A stretch of 33,116 bases of DNA from CAZGMJ01 sp964526785 (GTDB lineage Bacteria > Planctomycetota > Phycisphaerae > Sedimentisphaerales > Anaerobacaceae). Made by a program: the position numbers and the translations under genes. The number at the start of each line of letters is the position of its first letter. Positions within the stretch are counted from its first letter, which is position 1. Below the pieces are notes generated by a model, which saw nothing but the letters and a program-made list of their open reading frames with translations, was not told where the DNA came from and ran no database searches. Shown piece after piece: positions 17,201 through 23,149 of the stretch. The DNA is taken from positions 1 to 33,116 of the forward strand of contig CAZGMJ010000054.1 of the NCBI GenBank assembly GCA_964526785.1, read 5' to 3'.

Positions 17201-17579
17201 CGTCCTTGCCGTTGGGATACCACTCCACGACGAGGTCTGGGTCGGGGTGATGCGTGAGCCTTTGAGGAGAGCCGCCCGCCGCGGAGGTTACGTAGACGTC
17301 CGTATTGCCGTCGTAGTTGCCGCTGAAAGCGATCAGCGAACCGTCGGGCGAGAACTTCGGAAAGGATTCGCCGCCGGCCACCGACGTGAGCCTGCGGGCC
17401 AGTCCGCCGGTGCGGGGCACCGTCCACAGATCGCCGGCATAGAGAAAGACGATGGCCTCGGCGCTGAGATCGGGAAATCGCAGCATCCGCGCATCGGGTA
17501 CGGCGAAGCGCTGTTGCGCGTGCACCGAAGAGAGAGACAAACCAATAAGAAGAACGACCGCAATGGACAAACGCTTCAT
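14262..17579 (-). CDS. Exported tricorn-like protease (S41, with beta-propellers and PDZ)
   Basis: A 1105-residue protein, the usual size for tricorn proteases. A Sec signal (about 1-21, VHAQQ) is followed by WD40-like/PD40 propeller repeats (about 30-535) with many F-SPDG and WSPDG motifs. An acidic, low-complexity linker spans about 537-583. A PDZ-like domain is at about 776-860 and a tail-specific S41 protease domain at about 900-1085. Probable catalytic residues are Ser990 in SGSGGD, His766 in ASHTY and Glu1048, which lies 58 residues after the serine as Glu1023 does after Ser965 in Thermoplasma tricorn. The archaeal enzyme is cytosolic and processes proteasome products. This one has an export signal and should degrade peptides outside the cytoplasm. 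It is first of a likely three-gene operon with the M2 peptidase and OPT carrier. Confidence 0.92.
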   Translation of the reverse strand: MKRLSIAVVLLIGLSLSSVHAQQRFAVPDARMLRFPDLSAEAIVFLYAGDLWTVPRTGGLARRLTSVAGGESFPKFSPDGSLIAFSGNYDGNTDVYVTSAAGGSPQRLTHHPDPDLVVEWYPNGKDVLYRSRMTSPSRRFNRFFRQSLEGGLPEQLPLPYGELASFSPDGTRMAFQFISREFRTWKRYRGGMASDIWLYDFQKNTSEKFTDFDGTDAIPMWHDQTIYFLSDRDPHKKLNLWAYDLKTKKTRQVTAFTTYDVKWPSLGPDAIVFENGGTLYLLDLATGDSTAVDVKVPADLPRVRRKLKNVSGLIRNYSLSPTGMRGLFEARGEIFTVPKEHGSVRNLTGTSGVAERYPAWSPDGRFVAYFSDRTGEYELYVRPADGSGQQQQITENGSAFRYRPVWSPDGEKLAFSDKTGSLFIVERDSGEIKFIDKDEWFELESYNWSADSKYLAYARRMENRNGAIMIYDLERQKVHQVTSGYYDDAGPVFDPDSKYLFFRSDRRFSPVYGDMDYTWIYPGSTQIFVATLRKDLGSPLAPRSDEEPVSEQDAQKDESDESEQQQSEDDPNDGKAEEDRDDTEGDMRIDFDGFEERVVALPIRAGNIGSLHAVEGKLVFSRYLPAGAAEPGKSSGAVLYYDIEEREEKTVIAGIDSYTVSLDGKKLAYKSGSTYGIIDLAAGKNVGDGKIAAGGLKTWIEPRKEWKQIFTEAWRVQRDFFYDPNMHGLDWEAIKERYAALLPYVVDREDLNYVIGEMIAELNASHTYVRGGDIEHPDRISVGLLGCDFTFDPENDAYRIGRIYEAANRDATVRSPLRTPGIDVNEGDYLLAVNGRPVDTSKDPWAAFEGLAGQVVTMTVGATPDINEAREVTVKPIDDELRLRNLAWIEHNRRKVEQATAGRVGYIYVPDTGRNGQNELVRQFNAQWTKKALVIDERFNSGGQIPDRFIELLNRPTYNYWARRDHRSWQTPFLAHSGPKVMLMNGWSGSGGDALPYYFRKAGLGPLVGTRTWGGLIGISGNPQPVDGGFVSVPTFGLWNTEGDWDVEGYGVDPDYEVENEPHKMAAGQDPQLETAIALMLNKLREEPVEPPRKPVYPDRSDRVD

Positions 17580-17629
17580 CGTGAAAACCCCATATTCGGT
17601 TGTTGAACAGCCTCACAGATATTGGCGAG

Positions 17630-17658
17630 ATACTATCATTGCGCAATCGGCAGGGCAA
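17630..17658 (-). promoter_or_regulatory. Promoter for the tricorn-like protease operon
   Basis: On the minus strand, TTGCCC (17658-17653), a 17-bp spacer and TAGTAT (17635-17630). The start codon is about 50 bp downstream. It is divergent from the candidate POT promoter 50 bp away. Confidence 0.4.
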
Positions 17659-17672
17659 GGATCAATTGACTG

Positions 17673-17686
17673 CGGGGGTGTCCCCG
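17673..17686. promoter_or_regulatory. Small hairpin between divergent promoters
   Basis: CGGGG (17673-17677), loop GTGT and CCCCG (17682-17686) form a 5-bp GC stem midway between the two divergent promoters. A CTTTTTG run follows on the plus strand 13 bp later. It could be a regulator site or a vestigial terminator; the sequence alone does not decide. Confidence 0.2.
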
Positions 17687-17706
17687 TCCTCAGCAGGCTT
17701 TTTGTC

Positions 17707-17734
17707 TTGAACGAACGCACCATGATGATACGAT
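17707..17734 (+). promoter_or_regulatory. Candidate promoter for the POT transporter
   Basis: TTGAAC (17707-17712), a 16-bp spacer and TACGAT (17729-17734), about 80 bp before the start codon. Visual call. Confidence 0.35.
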
Positions 17735-17816
17735 ACGGCCGTTTCGTGCACGTAAATGGGGCCTGAATGGCGGTTGCCACCCGGCCCTGCGACTACGACA
17801 AATCGGACAGGACAAC

Positions 17817-20027
17817 ATGGCGAAGAAGAAATTCCTTACAGCTCCGCTTGCAACGGACAGGATGCCAGCGGGTGTGCCGTATATACTGACGAATGAAGCC
17901 GCCGAGCGCTTCAGTTTCTACGGCATGACCTCCATCCTGATCATATTCATGACCCGCTATCTGACGGGGCCCGACGGGGTCCTTGACGTGATGACCAACA
18001 GCGAGAGTCTGGAGTATTTCCACTATTTCAAGGCTGCGGTGTACTTCACGCCGCTGATCGGCGCTTTGATTTCCGATATCTGGTTCGGCAAATACCGTAC
18101 GATTTTGTGGTTCTCGGTTCTGTACTGCTTCGGCTTTCTGGCGATGGTTTTCGACATTACGCGGCTGGGTCTGGCGGCGGGGCTGATTCTCGTCGCTATC
18201 GGCTCGGGCATCATCAAGCCGTGCGTTTCCGCCAACGTGGGCGATCAGTTCGGACGGAGCAATAAGCACCTGATGGCTCCGATGTACAGTTGGTTCTACT
18301 TCGCAATCAATCTGGGCGCGTGCATTTCGATGCTGTTGTGTCCCTGGGTGCTGGAGGCGTACGGGCCGCGGGCGGGGTTCGCGGTTCCTGCGGTGTTCAT
18401 GATTATCGCGACCGGGGCCTTCTGGCTCGGCAAGTACAAGTTCGTGCACATTCCTCGCGCGGGTGTCGGCTTCGTGAGGGAGGCGTTCAGCGGGGAGGGA
18501 CTCAAGGCTATCGGCAGGCTCTGCATCATCTATCTGTTCGTGGCGATGTTCTGGGCGCTGTTCGATCAGTCGCAGTCGGCGTGGGTCCTGCAGGCCGAGA
18601 AGCTCGATCTGACGTGGCTCGGCGTGACGTGGCTGCCGGCTCAGATTCAGTTCGTCAACTCGCTGTTTATCATGCTGTTGATTCCTCTGTTCTCGTACGC
18701 TATCTATCCCGCAATCAACCGGGTTTTCCCTCTGACGGCCCTGCGCAAGATCGGGATCGGCCTGTTCGTAGCCGTGCTGTCGTTCGTGATTCCGAGTATG
18801 ATCGAGGGCAATCTCAACGGGGGCGACGTTTTCAAGTGCTCGTCGCGCTCGACGATAGCCGGCCTGGAGCCGGTTCGCCTGATCGACGGGCGGACCGATG
18901 GGTCCGGGTGGTCTTCCGACGATGCCCCGACGCCTGAGTCGCCGGAAGAAATCGTTATTCGGCTGCGCGAGCGGCGGGCCTGGACGGTCAATGAGGTAGC
19001 AATCGCTCCCCGGACAAGTCTCGGTTACAAAGAGATAGCCGCTTTATTGGAAAGCCGTGCGCTGGAGGTTATGGCACGTCTGAAGGACGAGCCGACCGAC
19101 GCGGCCGAGACGCTTACGAAGAAGGCCAGGAGCCTCAAGGCCTATGCTCGTCGTGTGCGGGAGGCGGCCGAAGAAGCCGCCGACGATGCCGGGGAAGGGC
19201 AGCAGCGCCAAGCGGCAGCGCAGGCCGCACGGGCCGTGGCGAATGAGGCGTTCGAACAGTATGGTCTGGATGCCGACTTGCTCGATGATCGCTCGTACAA
19301 CCCGAGGGATGTTTCTGTGTTCGTGGGAGACTTTCGCCAGGCGTCGGTGCCGATTCCGTACTACCAACTCGGCGATGAGGAGCGAGCAGCTACGACGCCG
19401 GCCGGGCACGCCGTCGAAGCGGGTTGGAAGCACCTCGGCGACTATACGCTGGATCAGGCCGGGCCGAATACAGGCAGCTTCGGGTTTCAGGATTTCGAGC
19501 CGGTCGAGGCGACGCACGTGTTGATTCAGGTCAAGTCCAATTACGGAGCCGATCGGGTCAAGATCGGGGAAGTGCTGGTGCACACCGATACGGCCGTCCC
19601 GACCGGGGCCCGGGCCGCTCTCACCGGGATCTGGCCGAACGTAGCGGCCCTGGGGTACAAGCCCTCGGTCGGCTGGCAGTTCCTGGCGTACTTCTTCCTG
19701 ACAGCCGCCGAGATCATGGTTTCGATTACGTGTCTGGAGTTCTCGTACACGCAGGCGCCGAAAAAGATCAAGTCCTTCATCATGGCGGTCTTCCTGCTGT
19801 CGATCTCGCTGGGTAATGTGTTTACGGCCGTCGTCAATGCCGCCATCCAGAATCCCGACGGCACAACGAAGCTTCCCGGCGCCGGCTACTACTGGTTCTT
19901 TACCGCAGCGATGCTTGTCATGGCGGCGATCTTCGTTCCTATCGCCAGGCGGTATCCGGTCCGGAATTACATCCAGGATGAGGTTCCGGCTGAGGACGGG
20001 ACCGATGCCGACGCAGGCGAAGTGTAG
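17817..20027 (+). CDS. POT/PTR2 family peptide transporter with large extracytoplasmic insert
   Basis: A 736-residue proton-coupled peptide carrier; typical bacterial members have about 450-520 residues. The family motif E27xxERF (NEAAERFSFYG) is in TM1. The SDIWFGKYR loop follows TM2. The TM10 motif AEIMVS (Glu632, equivalent to the conserved ELLxSP glutamate) and the following APKKIKS block are intact. Between predicted TM9 (about 309-328) and TM10 (about 617-640) lie about 285 extra residues (331-615). The ends of this insert look like a discoidin (F5/8C-like) beta-sandwich: VRLIDGRTDGSGWSSDD near the start, and THVLIQVKSNYGADRVKIGEVLVHTD at the end, in two pieces split by an Ala/Glu/Arg-rich helical stretch (about 403-482). 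Mammalian PepT1/PepT2 also carry an extracellular domain between TM9 and TM10. AGGAC stands before the ATG. The neighbouring exported peptidases suggest di-/tripeptide uptake. Confidence 0.92.
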   Translation: MAKKKFLTAPLATDRMPAGVPYILTNEAAERFSFYGMTSILIIFMTRYLTGPDGVLDVMTNSESLEYFHYFKAAVYFTPLIGALISDIWFGKYRTILWFSVLYCFGFLAMVFDITRLGLAAGLILVAIGSGIIKPCVSANVGDQFGRSNKHLMAPMYSWFYFAINLGACISMLLCPWVLEAYGPRAGFAVPAVFMIIATGAFWLGKYKFVHIPRAGVGFVREAFSGEGLKAIGRLCIIYLFVAMFWALFDQSQSAWVLQAEKLDLTWLGVTWLPAQIQFVNSLFIMLLIPLFSYAIYPAINRVFPLTALRKIGIGLFVAVLSFVIPSMIEGNLNGGDVFKCSSRSTIAGLEPVRLIDGRTDGSGWSSDDAPTPESPEEIVIRLRERRAWTVNEVAIAPRTSLGYKEIAALLESRALEVMARLKDEPTDAAETLTKKARSLKAYARRVREAAEEAADDAGEGQQRQAAAQAARAVANEAFEQYGLDADLLDDRSYNPRDVSVFVGDFRQASVPIPYYQLGDEERAATTPAGHAVEAGWKHLGDYTLDQAGPNTGSFGFQDFEPVEATHVLIQVKSNYGADRVKIGEVLVHTDTAVPTGARAALTGIWPNVAALGYKPSVGWQFLAYFFLTAAEIMVSITCLEFSYTQAPKKIKSFIMAVFLLSISLGNVFTAVVNAAIQNPDGTTKLPGAGYYWFFTAAMLVMAAIFVPIARRYPVRNYIQDEVPAEDGTDADAGEV

Positions 20028-20119
20028 GCGAATCGGCGCAGCAGATGCGCTGCACTTGGCGCACATTGACCGCCGTATTCCGAGCGGAAAGGCCGGTGTT
20101 GTTCGCAGCGGCGGCGGGG

Positions 20120-20740
20120 CTACAGCGGTTTGAGCAAAAGTTCTTTGACGACGATCCTCATCGCAGCGAATTGATCGCCCGCGTGCACCTGGAAGCCGAT
20201 CCTGCCCGAAGCGACGGTGTCGTCGTGGACGTCCGCGACCTTACGGCCGTTGAGCCATATCTGGATGTGGTCCCCGACGGCGCGGACGTTCATCGTGTTC
20301 CAGTCCTGACGTTCGACCAGCGACGCGTCGGCGTTGATGTCGAGAAACATCTTGCCCGGGCTGTATAGCGTTCCGGAGTATGCTTCGGGATCCTTGTATT
20401 CGAGGATGTCCGCCTGGTAGGCCTTCTGAGGCGACTGATAACGGAACCAGATGCCGCTGTTGCAGGGCCATGCGACGCGATAGATGCATTTGAGTTCGAA
20501 GTCGCCGAATTCCGCTTCGGTCAGCAGGTCTCCCGGGGCGTTATCATCGCCCTGCATGCCGACGAGCCGGCCGTTTTCGACCTTCCAGTCGGCCTGGCCC
20601 ACCTGCTCCCAGCCCTTGAGGTTGCTGCCGTTGAACAGCTCGATGTATCCGTCGCTGGTCTTGTGAAATCTGTGTTGGCCGCAGCCGGCCAGAGTCACGA
20701 TTGCCGCGAGGCACAGTATTGCTTTGCATATGCGCAACAT
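20120..20740 (-). CDS. DUF1080 (3-keto-disaccharide hydrolase type) lipoprotein
   Basis: A 206-residue lipoprotein with lipobox TLAGC (Cys20). The rest is one DUF1080 domain, a concanavalin-like jelly roll: IELFNGSNLKGWEQVG near the start, then WKVENGRLVG, FGDFELKCIYR, NSGIWFRYQ, and the terminal repeat-like GRIGFQVHAGDQFAAMRIVVKEL. Members with demonstrated activity hydrolyse 3-keto-glycosides; many others are uncharacterised and abundant in Planctomycetota. GGAG is 5-6 bp before the ATG. It follows the DUF2961 gene by 12 bp on the same strand and is certainly cotranscribed with it, which points to a joint glycan role. Confidence 0.9.
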   Translation of the reverse strand: MLRICKAILCLAAIVTLAGCGQHRFHKTSDGYIELFNGSNLKGWEQVGQADWKVENGRLVGMQGDDNAPGDLLTEAEFGDFELKCIYRVAWPCNSGIWFRYQSPQKAYQADILEYKDPEAYSGTLYSPGKMFLDINADASLVERQDWNTMNVRAVGDHIQIWLNGRKVADVHDDTVASGRIGFQVHAGDQFAAMRIVVKELLLKPL

Positions 20741-20752
20741 GGTATCTCCTGT

Positions 20753-21865
20753 CTATTTGGCGTTTTCGTCGGTCCAGATGTCTGCGGTTCGCGCTTTGAC
20801 GTCCGGCAACATGGGCAGCGGGGCGCTCGGTATCGGCTCGTACCAGAACGTCGCGGTCGACCAGTCGTCCGACGTCTCGGCCAGTCCGCCCTTCCATGCG
20901 ATCTGCTGGATTGTTACGCGGCATTCCTCCTGCCAGTAGATGGGGTCGGGCAGGTGCCAGCGGTACATCGAGACGAAGTTGTTCTCGTTGAGGTTGCATC
21001 CGTTGTAGAGGTAGGGCGTCTGCTGCATGCCGTAGGACAAGCAGACGTAGTCCTCGCTGCCTGTGCCGCAGATGGTCGGGAAGGCGGTATCGCCATCCAT
21101 GTAGAATTTGATCTCACCTTCGCCCCACCACTGGCCGGGGTGCAGATTGCGGATGCCGATCAACGCCCCGATGAAACGGCCCATGCCTTCCCGGCGTGGG
21201 AGCAGCACGAAGTCCTGCTTCTCGGTGGTGGGATTCTCTCTGCGGAACAGCACGTGCAGCCGGCCGAACTTGCGCGGCAGCTTGTCCTCCAGCGTATAGT
21301 CGATCTGATAGAACAGCGGCACGTTCTTCTCACCTTCGTTTGTCAGGGTGATCCTGGCCCGTTCGGCGAACGGCATGGGCAGCCATATGTTCATGCCCGC
21401 GTTCTGGCCGAGGGAGTGCACCGCCGAGAAATAGCCCCGCACCTTGCCGTGGGCGAACCCCATGAAATCGCCGATGGGGCATTCGATGCTCGGGTGCTTC
21501 TGGCCGTCCCACCAGGCGCGAATGACGAGGCTTCGCAGATTCGCGGGATCCTTGCTGGTGGTCATCCAGATATGCCGGATGGTTCCCGGTCCTTCGATGT
21601 CGCAGAGCTGGACGTTCTGGCCGGCGTTGAGCGTAATGGCGGGCGATCCCTTGCGGCCGACGCCCAGATTGCTCTCGGCCCTGCCGCCCTGGCCCGGTGT
21701 GCCGGTCGGATTCTCGAAGGAAATCGACCGCGACACGAGCCCCGTGTCCAGCGTATACGGCTCGCTGACCACGTCGCCCACCTGCTTGCAGGACGACAGC
21801 CCCGCCACGGCCGCAGCGCAGACGATCAGACACAATGCGTGGTGTAAGAGAGTCCTCTTGTTCAT
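20753..21865 (-). CDS. DUF2961 (GH172-like) lipoprotein
   Basis: A 370-residue lipoprotein with lipobox LSSC (Cys26). The body matches DUF2961, now CAZy family GH172, whose studied members are alpha-D-fructofuranosidases, difructose-anhydride enzymes or D-arabinofuranosidases. Visible blocks are FENPTGTPGQGGRAESNLG, IEGPGTIRHIWMT, the glutamate-containing WWGEGEIKFYMDGD and GTGSEDY (about 247-272, the region of the paired catalytic glutamates), and MYRWHLPDPI. I chose ATG 21865 because AAGGGAAG precedes it and a signal peptide begins there. An open frame running on upstream to 22264 has no such support. It starts a two-gene operon with the DUF1080 gene. Substrate unknown. Confidence 0.9.
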   Translation of the reverse strand: MNKRTLLHHALCLIVCAAAVAGLSSCKQVGDVVSEPYTLDTGLVSRSISFENPTGTPGQGGRAESNLGVGRKGSPAITLNAGQNVQLCDIEGPGTIRHIWMTTSKDPANLRSLVIRAWWDGQKHPSIECPIGDFMGFAHGKVRGYFSAVHSLGQNAGMNIWLPMPFAERARITLTNEGEKNVPLFYQIDYTLEDKLPRKFGRLHVLFRRENPTTEKQDFVLLPRREGMGRFIGALIGIRNLHPGQWWGEGEIKFYMDGDTAFPTICGTGSEDYVCLSYGMQQTPYLYNGCNLNENNFVSMYRWHLPDPIYWQEECRVTIQQIAWKGGLAETSDDWSTATFWYEPIPSAPLPMLPDVKARTADIWTDENAK

Positions 21866-21916
21866 AGTCTTCCCTTTCCTTGGCTTCTTGCCGGAACTTG
21901 AATCATACCGTCTGTG

Positions 21917-21945
21917 AACATACAGTACAGGCCGCGTGCCGTCAA
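21917..21945 (-). promoter_or_regulatory. Promoter for the DUF2961-DUF1080 operon
   Basis: On the minus strand, TTGACG (21945-21940), a 17-bp spacer and TATGTT (21922-21917). The leader would be about 45 nt. The rest of 21866-22098 shows only a weak 6-bp hairpin (22040-22058, GCCGTC/GACGGC) 22-59 bp beyond the end of holA or earlier, without a T-run. Confidence 0.45.
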
Positions 21946-22098
21946 GATCTGCCGGAGCAGCGATCGAGTCCTTTTGCATTATGCGGAAGAGCAGAGCCTG
22001 CACGGCGGCACGAAGAAAGAAACCGGCCGTGCCGGGAGCGCCGTCGTCTTGTGACGGCTGTCTGCGCGTGATTCGCACATAAGCCGCGGCGGGGCTTG

Positions 22099-23079
22099 TC
22101 AACTTTCGGCGAGCCTGAGGACGAATTGTTCCATGGCGACGCGGGCGTTGGTTCGTCCGGTCTTGATGGCGTGATCGACCTGGCCGAGTTGTTCGAGGCA
22201 CGCGGCGATCTGATCGAGCTTCATTCGCCGCGCTTGTGCGAGAAGCTGCTCCTTGCGGTGCCATATACCCACCTGCTTGCAGATGTCGAACGGCCGCATG
22301 CCCTTGTCCAGGCCGGCCTTGGCGCCGAAAAGTTGTCGCAGGTGGTAGGCGAAGGCTCCGACGACGGTGTATTCGGCCGAGCGGTCCTGCGCGAACATGT
22401 TTCGCAGTTCGGCGACGGCTTTGCCGGAGTGCCCGTCGGCGATTGCGTCTATTACTTCAAAGGCGCCGAAGACGCGGTTGTGGCCGATCAGGGCCTCGAT
22501 GTGGTCCTCGGTGATGGTCTTTTCCTTGTCGGCGTAGATCGCGAGCTTGTCGATCTCGCCGTAGAGCCGGGCCAGTTCGTCGCTGCTTATCTCGACCAGC
22601 AATTCGGCGGCGCCCTTGCTGAGTTTCTTGCCATGCGCATCGGCCGCGTACTGTGCCAGCCGCTTGGGCAGTTCCGAGCGTTTGGGCGGCTCGATGCTGA
22701 TGTACGTGCCGATTTTCGGCAGCTTCTTCGCGAGTTTCGTGCGCGAGTCCCACTTGCTTGCCGTCATTACCAGGATGCCGGTCGGGCAGGGATCGTCGAA
22801 ATACGACTCGAGCAGCGAGCGGTACCGGGAGATAAAGCTGTCGGCCTTTTTGACGACGACCACTCGCCTGTCCGTCAGAAAGGGCAGGGTGCGAAGTTCG
22901 TCGAGCACCTGCGAGGCAGTGGTTGTGTCCGGATCGGCGTCGAACAATCCGGTCGCACGGGCGGCCGGATCGACCAGTTCATCGAGCAGTTCGTCGCAGC
23001 GCGCGCCGACAAGCGGTTCGTCCTTGCCCGCGATAACGTACACGAGCGATTCGCCGGATTTGCTTTTCTTCTTTGCCAT
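22099..23079 (-). CDS. holA: DNA polymerase III subunit delta
   Basis: A 326-residue clamp-loader subunit that opens the sliding clamp. The sequence shows the delta pattern. An N-terminal AAA+-like domain without Walker A begins SLVYVIAGKDEPLVGARCDELL, with RRVVVVKKADSF at about 69-80. The middle lid and C-terminal collar domains include KLSKGAAELLVEIS, LYGEIDKLAIY and the closing helix VAMEQFVLRLAES. I start it at ATG 23079 (MAKKKSKSG), with GGCGGAG 9 bp upstream. A frame reaching back to 23205 would overlap gyrA. It follows gyrA by 70 bp on the same strand and is probably cotranscribed with it. Confidence 0.87.
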   Translation of the reverse strand: MAKKKSKSGESLVYVIAGKDEPLVGARCDELLDELVDPAARATGLFDADPDTTTASQVLDELRTLPFLTDRRVVVVKKADSFISRYRSLLESYFDDPCPTGILVMTASKWDSRTKLAKKLPKIGTYISIEPPKRSELPKRLAQYAADAHGKKLSKGAAELLVEISSDELARLYGEIDKLAIYADKEKTITEDHIEALIGHNRVFGAFEVIDAIADGHSGKAVAELRNMFAQDRSAEYTVVGAFAYHLRQLFGAKAGLDKGMRPFDICKQVGIWHRKEQLLAQARRMKLDQIAACLEQLGQVDHAIKTGRTNARVAMEQFVLRLAES

Positions 23080-23149
23080 CGTTTTGCACTCCGCCATACC
23101 TGACAACAACTCACTCGCGGTCCGTTTGCGTCGGACACGGCCGGCGGCA

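Noticed and set aside
10402..20027. A defence system or secondary-metabolite cluster
   Set aside because: All genes here are peptidases or transporters of known families; no nuclease, toxin, reverse transcriptase or synthase is present.
22040..22058. GCCGTC/GACGGC hairpin as the holA terminator
   Set aside because: The stem is only 6 bp and no T-run follows on the minus strand.
21866..22264. A 133-codon upstream extension of the DUF2961 gene
   Set aside because: It is Arg/Ser-rich and precedes a clear ribosome binding site and lipoprotein signal. It also contains a promoter-like pair at 21917-21945 and runs into holA.
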